NCBI GenBank assembly: GCA_024195265.1
Contig: JAJLRJ010000007.1
Location: 31,785,948 to 31,849,947, forward strand
Source: Dendrophyllia cribrosa
Taxonomy: Eukaryota > Cnidaria > Anthozoa > Scleractinia > Dendrophylliidae
Length of the DNA stretch: 64,000 nt
Reading direction: 5' to 3'
The position numbers were made by a program, and so were the translations under genes. Positions within the stretch are counted from its first letter, which is position 1. Each line of letters begins with the position of its first letter. Positions 34,672 through 46,600 of this stretch are shown in pieces. Under the pieces are notes generated by a model that worked only from the letters and a program-made list of their open reading frames with translations, ran no database searches and had not been told where the DNA came from.

Positions 34672-37600
34672 ATGAGCAAGGTAGCTGAGGAAGATGAATT
34701 TTTTGGTTCGTTTGGAGACCAGTATGGGTATTCAGGGCAGATCAACAGAATAAGGAAACAGGAGTTTAACAGACTTGAAGGTAATGGTATATCCTGGCAC
34801 GTATAGACAAGAGAACGAATCACTCCCACACGCGGCCTCTATCTTATTGCATAACAGAACTTGCAAAACAAGTAGGGGTAGCCCAGTTTCCGGGGGGGAG
34901 CTCCCTTATATACGCTATATAGGTATGTGCCGCCCGATAGGGTAGGGTTTTTGAGGTGCTTAGTCCTTAAATAGGGTATCCTTTTTGGTATTTTTGGTAT
35001 TGTGATCCTTAGATATTCCTTAGATAGGGTCACTTAATTGCATTATAATATGACCGTACGGCCCTGCTGGCGCAATCATACAGAAAATAGAATCGCAAGG
35101 TGACGTGAGCGGGGCCAGACGGGTTGACGTGAGCCAGTCCGGAAAAAGCCGTCCGGTCCCTCTCGAGTTCAAGCGACCTCGCACTGCACGACTATTCTTG
35201 TACTTTCTAGTCATATTATAAAATACTTATTGACTGAGTTAGGTCGGGTTGGACGGGAAAATATTTGGCTCTCGGTCGTGGCGCATGTGACCTCGTGACA
35301 AATATTTTCCCGTCCGACCTCCCACTCAGTCAATAAGTGCATAGTATCCACCCCAACGCGCAAAACGAAAAAGATATGGTCTGTTAAAACTGGCCCTTAA
35401 AAAGGGTATAAAATCTCAATTTTCTACCCTTAAATAGGGTCAGGATTTGAGAACCTTGGCCGCACACACCCAGTGTTCTCACCAGGCCGTGGCCTTTCGG
35501 GATTCCCGCAAAAAAAATTGAGATGGTGCACCAAAAGCCAAGAAGATGCGCCCGTTTGGGCGCAGGAGCAAGCTTCGAGTCAAACAGACTTTTTAAATGT
35601 TTATGAGTAGTTTAATGGTCAATCGAATACCCCAGCATTTTGCGTGTTCAAATGAATAAAAACATTTATCAAAAAATTTAAAGCCTTTAATTTTATTGCT
35701 TTTACCCTCGTTCGTTACACATACGTGGTGAAGTTTGCGTAAGCATCGCTATCAAATCGTAAACATCTTGTCCGCCATGTTGGATCAGGTAGGAACTTCA
35801 TGTAACAGACCTTATTCCATCAAGGACCGCAAGTAACTTTGTCCCTGTAATATTCTTACAGGGCCCCTATTTTTCAGCAGAGGGGGCCCTACGACTCCCC
35901 AAGGCAAAATCCTGGTGAGAACAATGCACACCTATCCTAAATTGTCAGGAGTACCCCCCTCGGGGCCCAGTTATACATGTACTTAGGGGACAGCAGACTG
36001 GTCATTTGCATAATTGTAAACCAAATTTTATTTCGAAAACGATGGTTAAATGTGTTAAATTTGTTGTGACCTTTATTTTTTTTTTATTCCCCATCGTAAT
36101 CCCAATCATAATATAATAATATCATATATTCACAATTACATGTGGTTGATTTACTGTGCCAAGAGATCTTAGCAAGCCCTACTGGGCTTTTTAAAGAAGA
36201 TCCCCAGTCAGTACAGTGTACATGTATTTATTTAAGTGGGCAATTGCCATATGCGGCAGCATGCCCACTTCATAAAATGCAACTGTTTTTTCTCAGTGAC
36301 TTGCCCTTGACCTTCTCCTTTCTGTGCAGTCAGCTTAACATAATGGATATATAGTTTTTGTACAACCAGCACAAGACATCGGATGTCTGGCAGAATGTAA
36401 ATACTTGACCTTTTAATCAAAGGATCCCAAGAGCCAACCGTGAATAAGAAATGCTAACGCATAATGCAGTAATGCAGTAATTAGCTTATGTTTTTATACT
36501 GACATGGTTCGATAGCTTTTTAAAGTGAAACGTAACAACTTTTGACAAACACACAAAAAAACGGGCCCAGGGAAGATTCAAACCCTAGGTCCCTCGTGGC
36601 CCACCCCACAAAAAAGCAAACATTAAACCACTTGATCATCCTGGAATATATACATACCTAATTAAGATCAAATTTTAGTATTTCAAAGTAGATATGTGTT
36701 GTGGTTTAAATTTTTCTTTGGTTTAAAAATTTTCAAACCAGTTTAATTTTTCTTTTCCTTTGTCTCAAATTCATTATCATATTCTGAGACAAAGGAAAAC
36801 AAAAATCAAACTGGTTTAAAAAATTTTAAACCAAAGAAAAATTTGAACCACAACATATGCATCAAAACGTGTGTTTCTGTTGAAAAATCTGTTGGGATCA
36901 ATTTTAATGTTGCATTAAAGACCCCAAATGTGAAACATTTTTTTATTGTTGTTTATATTCATTTACAACAAATTATTGAAGAATGAATTGGTAGTTTCCT
37001 TTTGCTAGCCTTTGATATATAGAACAATCAAAAGTACAAATGTGGTTTACATGAATGAGGACTAAGTGCAAGGAATTATTGTTGACCACATCAGGCTTCT
37101 TTAACATTATCATGGCTGCTTTTTACATAGAAATAGAGCATAAATGTTTCTTACACTTGCCAGCAAGCTTTTAGCCAGAAGGGTGTCCATGCATTCTTTT
37201 ATTTTGTTTTACTTTAGGAATTACATACCTGGATCATGCTGGAGCAACACAATACCCGCAGAGTGTTATTAAAAGTATACACGATGATTTGACTAGTAAT
37301 GTTTATGGAAATCCACACAGCAGAAACCCCAGCAGTCAATTGGCTAGTGATATAGTTGAACAAGTTCGTGGCAGAATTTTGAGGCACTTTAACACTAATC
37401 TAGAAAATCACAGTGTGATTTTCACTGCTGGTGCTACTGATGCCCTAAAACTTTTAGCTGAGAGCTTTCACTGGCAGACAGCTGTCAACAAGGAGATGTG
37501 TCACAGAAGTTGTTTTTGTTATCTTGAAGAGAATCACACTTCAGTGGTTGGTATCAGAGAAAAAGCTGTGAATAGTGGAGCACAAATTTTCTGTGTCAAT

Positions 37601-40600
37601 GAGAATGACTTCATGGGTGTAAAGCAAGATTCACATTTAAAGTTACATAATCTGTCAAGCAGTGAAACAAGAGATTGCGTTTTTGAAGAACATAGTGAAT
37701 GTTGTTGCCACAATCTATTTGCCTTCCCTGCAATGTGCAATTTTTCAGGGGCAAAGTATCCTCTTGAATGGGTTTCTCAGACTCAGCAAGGCTTGATATT
37801 CAGTAACTGCGGTCCTTCATGTCACTGGTTTGTTGTTCTTGATGCAGCATCATTTGTAAGTACCTCTCCTTTGGACTTGGCTTCCTGCACAGCAGATTTT
37901 ATTCCTATTTCTTTTTACAAGATGTTTGGTTTTCCAACTGGTTTGGGTGCTCTTATTGTAAAGAACAGTAGTGCACACATCCTAAGGAAGTGTTATTATG
38001 GTGGAGGAACTGTGCAAGCTACAATTTCAAGTGAAAGGTTTCATGTCTTGAGGAAAAATCTTGCTGAAAAGTGAGTGTTCTCATTTGGTGCTTGGTATGT
38101 AAATTCTGTAACAGGGACCATATTCCTAGCAGTTAAAATTGCTTAACACAAATTAACAGCAGCCAAGAGGGTCATCACCATTTTACTTTTTTTTACTTTT
38201 TACTTTTCACTTCCGAAACGAAGTTTGTAACTCCCCAATGTTTTTGTACTTCTGACACCAATAACTCGTTATCTAGCTGCTTCAAAAGTTTATAAAAAAA
38301 ATCAATGTTAGAAGATTTTTGCGTGAATGTCCTTTAAAGTGAATGAAGCGTAATTGAAGGCTGCGGGGCATAGTAATTTTTTTAAATACATTTTAGCCTG
38401 AAGAGTCATCCAGGGTGTTTTTTAATAATAATCAGCCAAAAGATATTTTGTCTTTATTTGTGTGTGAAATTTGCTTGGCTGGATCTTACACAAACCTGAC
38501 AAAAAAAGCTCAAAACCTCAATTTGATGTTCACCTGTGAGCAGTTGTACCTACAGACCTTTAATTGTGATGGATTCTTTTCAGATTTGAAGATGGCACTC
38601 TTCCTTATCTGGACATCATTGCATTGCATCATGCATTCCATGTGTATGAACAGCTGACAGGATCTATGAGCAATGTCTTGAATCATACCTACAGCCTTGC
38701 CTTATACACATACAACAACATGTCTGCAATGAAGCATTCTTCTGGTAAACCCTTGTGTAGGATATACTGCAAGACTGATTTTAAAGACAAAACTAGACAA
38801 GGCCCAGTCATAAACTTTAACGTATTGAGAGAAAATGGAGACTTTGTTGGCTATAGTGAGGTAAGAAGTTATTTAATTGTTGTAATTATATCAAACATGA
38901 GGAATAGTGGAGAGAAGTGGGTTGAAAAACGTGGTGCAGCCAAGTTTTTTTTAACCCACTCTGAGCTGTTTGGATACCTGATGAAACACTCTTTTGAGTG
39001 TTTGATATACCTTCTGATCAGATTTGAATAATTTGGGAGGGTACATGTACTTGCAGCACAAAATTAATTAGCTGTGTAAATTTAAGTCTGTAAATATAAG
39101 CTTAGTTTGAATTATCTTTTCTTCTCCTCTCCTTCTGTGCACTGCATGGTTACACAGAAGCCGGCACAATTTTTTGCATGTTTTAACTTGACTAAGACAG
39201 ACTTCTTGTAGTACATGTTGATTACGGTATCCTTCAAATACAGCTGCCTCTTGTTGTTCACACTGGCCACAAAGGGCATTTGTACAGGAAGCTCTCATGC
39301 GAATGCCCCTTGCGGCCAGGAGCAATGAGAGACAGCTGTATTTGCAGGCTAGCAGTAACAATTCTCTGTCAGGAATTTTTCTTGATGTGCAGTTTATCTA
39401 AAACAGGTAGAAAAGATGGCCAGCTTGTACAATATTCATCTAAGGACTGGCTGTTTTTGTAACACGGGTGCCTGTCAGCAATTCCTTAACATGTCAAATG
39501 AACACATTAAGAACAATCTGTCTGCTGGCCATGTGTGTGGTGATGATGTAGACCTTATTGCAGGAAAACCTACAGGTTCAGTGAGAATTTCATTTGGCTA
39601 CATGTCAAACTTTGCTGATGCAAAGACATTTTTAAATTTCCTTCAAGAGTGCTTTTTGGAGGGACACTTACTAAATGATGTCTCGCAACAAAGAGCAAGC
39701 AAAATTGCACACAAAGGTTTGCCTGATATGACCAAGTTAACCACAAATCCAGTGTTGACCAACCATTCTCATGACGTGTGTAATGATTATGGAGAGACAA
39801 AGAACTACTCTGCGGTTTCTACAGATCTGCCTGAAATGCTTCAAAAGAAATCAAACGAAACTAAATTGAGCTACCACGCTCTAGACAGCAACAACATTCA
39901 AAGTGGCTTGGAGCAGGAGTTACCTTCTATCTGTCTAATGAACCAGAAACACTCTGTTGTAACAAACAGTAAAACTAGAACTCTTGAGCATTCTGAAGCT
40001 AGCAGTTCCCTTTACATGTATAACAGCCTTAGACTGGAAAAGATTTACCTTTATCCTATCAAGTCCTGTGCAGCATTTGAGGTACCGTAATTAATTAACT
40101 CAATTGCTCAATGGCTATGTTGCAGTAATTGTTCAAAATGAATCATAGGTCAAAATGATTTCAAACTAGTTCAGTTTTGATTTTCTTTTGTTCCAGATTA
40201 ATTGACATAATTCTAAGACAAAGAAAAGTACAAATTAAACTAGTTTGAAATCATTTTAACCCATGATATTTTAAACTACAACAGCTACATAAAAAACATT
40301 TAAGTATTACCTGACTGTAGAATTTTTGTAAAAGCAAGAATTAAGTCCCCCCCCCCCCCCCCCAACAAAATAAATAAAATAAAATACTTAAAAATTCAGG
40401 TAATTTTTATTAATTTTCAATGAGTTACTCACAAAGTTGGGTAACGTACAAAGCTTCCAGCTTACTTCATTTTGCATGTTTGATTTTTGGGAACCTTTGA
40501 AGATACATTAATAAAAGGAAAACAAAACAAAAAAGAAACATGAAAATTAAAAAGGTACAGTGGAACCCCGCTTTATGGACACCCGGACACCCCATTATTA

Positions 40601-43600
40601 TGGACAGTTGTCTTGGTCCAGGCCGAAAAATTTACCCGCGTAATACGGACACCTGTTAATATGGACTATGGACAGTTTTTCCCGTCCTGATCAAAACAAT
40701 CTTACACAAAGTTAACCTCCTTACTACAGACAATTTGGCTACAGTAATTCTAAGCAATAAAAATGTTTTCAAATGTGTTAATTCAGTCAGCTACACATAT
40801 AATATCAGTTTGGTAGAAAGAAAGTTACGAACGTTGGTCTAATCGTAATGTTTTAGTGTCCTAGTGGGGTTAGATGCAGAAACTTACTATACTTTTCCTT
40901 AAAGGGAACCTCCATTGTAACAAATTGATGTTAAATTGTTGGGAATAAAGTCTAAATTAAAAAACAGGTGCAAATATAATTTTAGTGTACAAAAAAATGG
41001 ATATGAATATCGCCTATTTTCGCTTTTAAATTTCCCGCATGCCGCCATTTTGAATATTTATGACGTGTTACAGTTGTCTTATTGTTGCATACAAAAGAAC
41101 TTCGATTCTTAATAATAGCGGCAACCATAACACGTCATAATAATTCCAAATGGTGGCACAGGAAATTTAAAATTATATTTGCACCTGTTCTTTTAAAAAT
41201 TTAAATTTCGACTTTATTTCCAACAATTTAACGTCAATTTGTTCTGACAATGGAGGTTCCCTTTAAAACAATGAAACATTTATATTATGTTATCGATGTG
41301 AACCAGCTTAATATAGACACTCTGTTAATATGGACAGTTTCCGTGGTCCCTTCAGTGTCCGTATTAATCGGGTTTGACTGTATTTACATGTAGGGTTGTG
41401 AAATCCTTGGAAAAAATATTTGTTTCAAAGTACAATCGTGGTTAGAAGATTTGGGCACTTATTATAATTAATAATCTTTTCCCCACAAATTGTCCTTGTT
41501 GTCACCTCCCCCTCCCCACCCCCATTGCAATGTCTCAACTTTGTATCGGGGGGAAGGGGGACCAGGAAATGGAACAATAGTTTCTCTCTTAGAAACACTT
41601 TGTCATTGCATACCGGTAGTATTTTCTTAAGTTTCCCAAGGTCTTTTGTCCACCATTGTAGTTTGAGCTTTCAATGAGGAGAAAAAGTGAGGAATTTTGA
41701 CTTTTGCACTTTGATAACTGTTGACTGCTATGCCCTTTTTATGTTTTAGGTCAATGAATGGGAGATTGGTCACCGAGGATTTGTTTATGATAGGCAGTGG
41801 ATGATTGTTGCTGATTCTGGGATATGTTTCACTCAAAAAAGAGAACCACGGCTTTGTCTCATAAAACCTACATTGGATCTTGTCACTGGTGTTCTTTCAG
41901 TCACAGCACCAGGTATGCTTTTGTTTAAAGATTATATTTCCTTTTAGAGAGGTCACTAGTTGAATGAATTTGCTTAACAGACCTACTCGCATAAAATTTG
42001 GGAAAGAAAGTTGCATTTCAGAGATTCATTTGCAATACATTGTATTTTTAGACTAGCAGACTTTGGGGTCATATCCAGTAAGGAAGGCCAAATTTTCAAA
42101 ATTAGGGTCGCCTTTCAGACATCTTACTGTATCTCGGAAACGAAATCAGTGACCCCCCATTTGTTTTTGCATTTCTGACACAAATAACTCATAACCTAGC
42201 TGTAGCAAAAGTTTTATAAAAAAAATCAATGTCAGAAGATTTTCGTGCAAACATCCTTAAGTTGCTCCAATATGTATCTCTTTTTCAAACTTCAAGTGCT
42301 GAATAATCAGACCAGCATAATCTTTCTAAATTTAAACAAGCCTGCTTGATTGCCCCTGTTTTAATAAGGCATCAGGATGAACAATAAAACATTTATTTAT
42401 TAATAATTGGTTTTTACCATGACTAATTGAAGGGCTTGGGGCATATCCAGCCTATGTTGCTTTTGGGGTTGTTTTTTATTTTTCTCGCTCAGATTTGTCC
42501 ATTTTTGGCATGTGAACTACAAATTAGTTGCAAAACATTGTTCAGATTTTTTTCTGTTTTTTTTTTTTTGTCGTTTTCGAGAATTAACATTGCAACAAAA
42601 AATCTGCATGTCTTCCGCTGAATCCCGCTCGAAAAAATGAATCCTTTGAGAGGTGCTAGAGACTTACGGAGTTCCGGAGATAATGATGTCCTTCAATCAC
42701 CGGAAGGGCCTTAAACATATTGGCTCATATGCACGCTACAGATGATGTGTTTGCTGTAGCGAGCTCATGGTCGATAACGAACCAGGCGCGCATAAATAAC
42801 AGTATTTTCGTTCATGTCGTTGGCGCGGGTCAGGAGTATTGCGGTCGCATATTCTCACGGCCAATCTGCTGTAATGGTGTCGAAATTACGCTGTGAATGT
42901 AAACAACCACTAGAAGACCAGAACTCTGCTTTTTTCAGGTGAAATTAGTCCAGTTTCTTAGGATTAGTGCAAATTCGGCAAGGGTTTGTGATATTATTCG
43001 TTGTACGATAAAATTAGGCAAATCTTAGCGAGAAAAAAAGTAAAAACGCTGAAAAAGCAACATAGGCTGGTTATGCCCCGACCCCTTCAATTATATTTTG
43101 ATAAAATAATTATACTTACTTAATGATACTTCTCTCTAGAAACTGTAAGTGCAACTGCAAGCTTCTGTATGCTTTGCATCCGATTAATTTTGAGCTATTT
43201 TGAAAAAAATAGCTCATTAGCAGGCGTGCAGTTTGGTTTGTAATGTTTGTATTCTATGTATGTTTGTATGTCTTGGGTTATGTCACACCAATCAGATTGT
43301 CTCTAGTATGTACACCGTGTGCTATGCCAATCAAATTCTCGCTTCTAAAATGGTATTACTAAAGGTCAAAGAAGAACACTTGACATGAATTGAAAATCAG
43401 CCATCTTGAATCTTCTCAAACACTAAAGTGCAAAGTTTTGAAAATTTGTTGGTTGGGAATTGTGCTCTAATCCCAACTGGCTTGCTAACATGGCAATATG
43501 AAGGACATTTATTCGGAAAAACCGCCTATAATGTGCTCAATGCATGAATGGTAGAATGGTCTGCGCGGGATGAGGCGTCCAAAAAATGTGGACTGCGGTT

Positions 43601-46600
43601 ACGTTAATAGGTGAGCTTGTACTGAAGTAAGAAAGTATAGTTTTATTGCAAAAGCGGCAAGCGGATTTCAAATAATGTGATGCGGAACATGAATTGTATG
43701 TTTCAAGCCCATTTCAAGCGATTACTATTTAAAATTGTATTTTGTTTTGTCAGTCACTCTGTCTGCACGTGAAAATGTTGAACTTTGTCCTGATAGAAAC
43801 TTGTTCGTGATGCATGGAGTTCAACAGAGAAAATGTAATGCAATTAATATACAATTTAAAGTATTTCAAACATTTATCTTTCTTTGAATTGTGTAGGTTA
43901 TTAATTGTATGCCTCAAGCGATTACTAAAAGCGAGTAGCGACTGTATTTTGTATGAGCAGTCACATTGTGTGCACGTGCAAATGCTGAACTTTGGCCTTA
44001 TAGAAACTGGTACGTGATGGAATTCAACATGTTTTCGAAAAAAACGTAATGTAATTAATTAATATGGTGCGTTAAAAAAACACCTGCTTAAAAATATATT
44101 AGTTGCAATTTACTAGGAAACAAGACTTTCCTGGTCGACATTACAGGAAAACGTGTTTGGCTTCAAATATTGACATCGACAATGTGCGTGTAACTAATTC
44201 AATTAGCTTGTGGTTTTGAGTTGAAAACAATTTAATCTAATTAGTTTCTGTTTCTATTTGCATGACTTTTTTGTGAACAATAAAAACAGTTGTTTAAATA
44301 ATATTAGTTGCAATTTACTAGAAGACTACCGATATTTTTGTTTTGCATGCGTTTAGTTTCTGTGAAAGACTTTTCTGGTCGACATTACAGAACAGGTGGT
44401 TCAAAGAATTTTTGTGTCACTCATTTAATTAGCTTGTGGTTTGGGGTTGAAAACAATTTAATTTAATTAGCCATTTCCACGTTTCTTTTGTGAATAATAA
44501 AAATAACTTAAAAAAAGACTAGATACGAATTTCCTGGAAATAATAAGCCTTGAATTTGGATGCATCAAATTTCTGTGGAGGACTTTTCTGGTTGACACTT
44601 AATACACGGATTACTGAGACAAGTTGTTCATTTCACTGGGGCCGTAGTTTTGTCAAAAAATAACTGCGGAAATCCCTTGAAAAAAGCTAGCCAAAACTTG
44701 TGATTTTGTTCCCACCTATTTTCATTCCTAACCTTTTAGGCTAGAATTCAAAAGCAAACTTTGCATTTTTCCACCTTAATGGAGTTTTGGACCCAGAGGG
44801 CCCATTTCTCGAAAGTCCCCATAACTTTTCGGGTCCGGAACTATATAAAAATCACAATCTATAAAATGGTGATGTATTTTTTAGCCGTCAAACCAGCTCG
44901 ACTTGTTTCGTCGATTTAGAATTTTATTGCTTAGCTTTCTAAAGCAACAAAATTTTGATCTTTAATGAATACATTGCGCACATAAGATAGGGACCCAGTT
45001 CGTGATCTCGGTATTTTTTTGAGGGGGTGGGGGGCGGCCCGGAGGATTTCAAAAACATTTATCTGCAAGCGGTTATTTTTTTTACTTCCGCTGTTTTGTT
45101 GCTTTCACAAGTTCATATCATTTACAATAGGTAATTTTCAAAATAGCTCATGCACCCAATGCGTGCCTATGTTTACATTATGCAAGGACTCCAGCTTTTG
45201 AGTCCACTGTTGGCAATACAAAAAAAATGTTGAAGAGCAAATGAAAAGAAAAACCTTTTTTTTAATCAGGAATGTCGACCCTGGTGCTGCCATTGCATTT
45301 GCAGCCATTAGAGAATCAGACAGTGGAGCATAAGGCCATGAATCAGACAGTGGAGCATAAGGCCATTTTGTGTCAAACTAAAGTCTGTGGAGACAGGTAC
45401 CTCTATGTTACGGAAATAAAGCTTACACACAAATCTCATGCTGATCATTGATAACCAAGTGGTTTCATATGCATGTATATCCGTTTAACCTAATTTATGC
45501 TGTGAAGAATAAAGCCAATCAGAATGCTGGAAAGCCATTGCATATTCTTCGGTATTAATGCATATGGGTTGTATTCAATGGTAGTTTCTCAGCTCGTCAT
45601 ATATAAATTGAACTACAACCGTGGACGAAATAGCTTGGGACACTTAAGAAAATGCTACACGATGACAATTTCTTTCGTAGAGAGAAACTATTGTTCCATT
45701 TCCTGGTCCCCCCTTCTCCCCAATACAAAGTTGAGACATTGTGGCTTGGTTATATGCATAAAACTCAACATTGTATTGGGGGTGGGGAGGGGGAGGTAAC
45801 GACAAAGACAATTTGTGGGGGAAAATGTGAAGTGTCCCAAGACTTCTGACCAAGATTGTAGCTATTGGTCTGAAGTTAAAAATATGTGGGCTGTAGCCAG
45901 GCATGGTTGATAATTGATATAAAAAGTGTTGATGCTGGTTTTAAAAATTGTAAAAATGGACGTTTTCATCGTTGCTACAACCTTCTTCAGCTAGAAAATG
46001 TTAATAAAACAATTTCCAACACCTTAACACAAAGTTAACCCTAACCCTTACACAAAGCTAACCCTAAGTTAACAAAGCTAACCATTGCAGATAACCTAGG
46101 TTTTATGTCAAATAAAGACACAGGTAAACTAGGTTAAAAATATCCTAATTAAAAAATATTTCACAAGAACTTAAAAATTAGAAAAAAATTACCAAGTGTT
46201 ACCTGAAAAAAAAAATTACTTGCAACCTATAAACACACTCAGGTTCATGTGCATGCTAAGAAAATACAAGTCACTTGTGGGATATTTCATGGTATACCAC
46301 TTCGAAACCATTGCATACTAACTAGTATGAAGTATGCATGTTCTAGAAAGCTTTTGATTTGACCATCAAATTTTGACTTTAGCTTGGGTAGCAACAATTT
46401 TCCTTAAAATGTTTACAGTTAGGGGTTTCAAAAACGTTTGAAGTAAATGTCAGACTTAACCAAAATAGATAGATCAGTTTCTGAGAAAAAAAATTATAAA
46501 GCTCTTTCCAAACAAATTGGCCAAAAAATAAACAAAATTTTATAGTCAAAAGTGATAAAACAAAAGACAAAAACAACAAGAATAACAAACAAAACCAAAA

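Noticed and set aside
43190..45150. A 2-kb transposon bounded by GAGCTATTTTGAAAA and TTTTCAAAATAGCTC
   Set aside because: The terminal match is only about 14 bp, with no target duplication found; left unannotated.
46020..46090. TTAACCCTAACCC words suggesting telomere repeats
   Set aside because: Only one or two units fit; the rest is degenerate CACAAAGCTAACC repeats, so an interstitial telomere is not supported.
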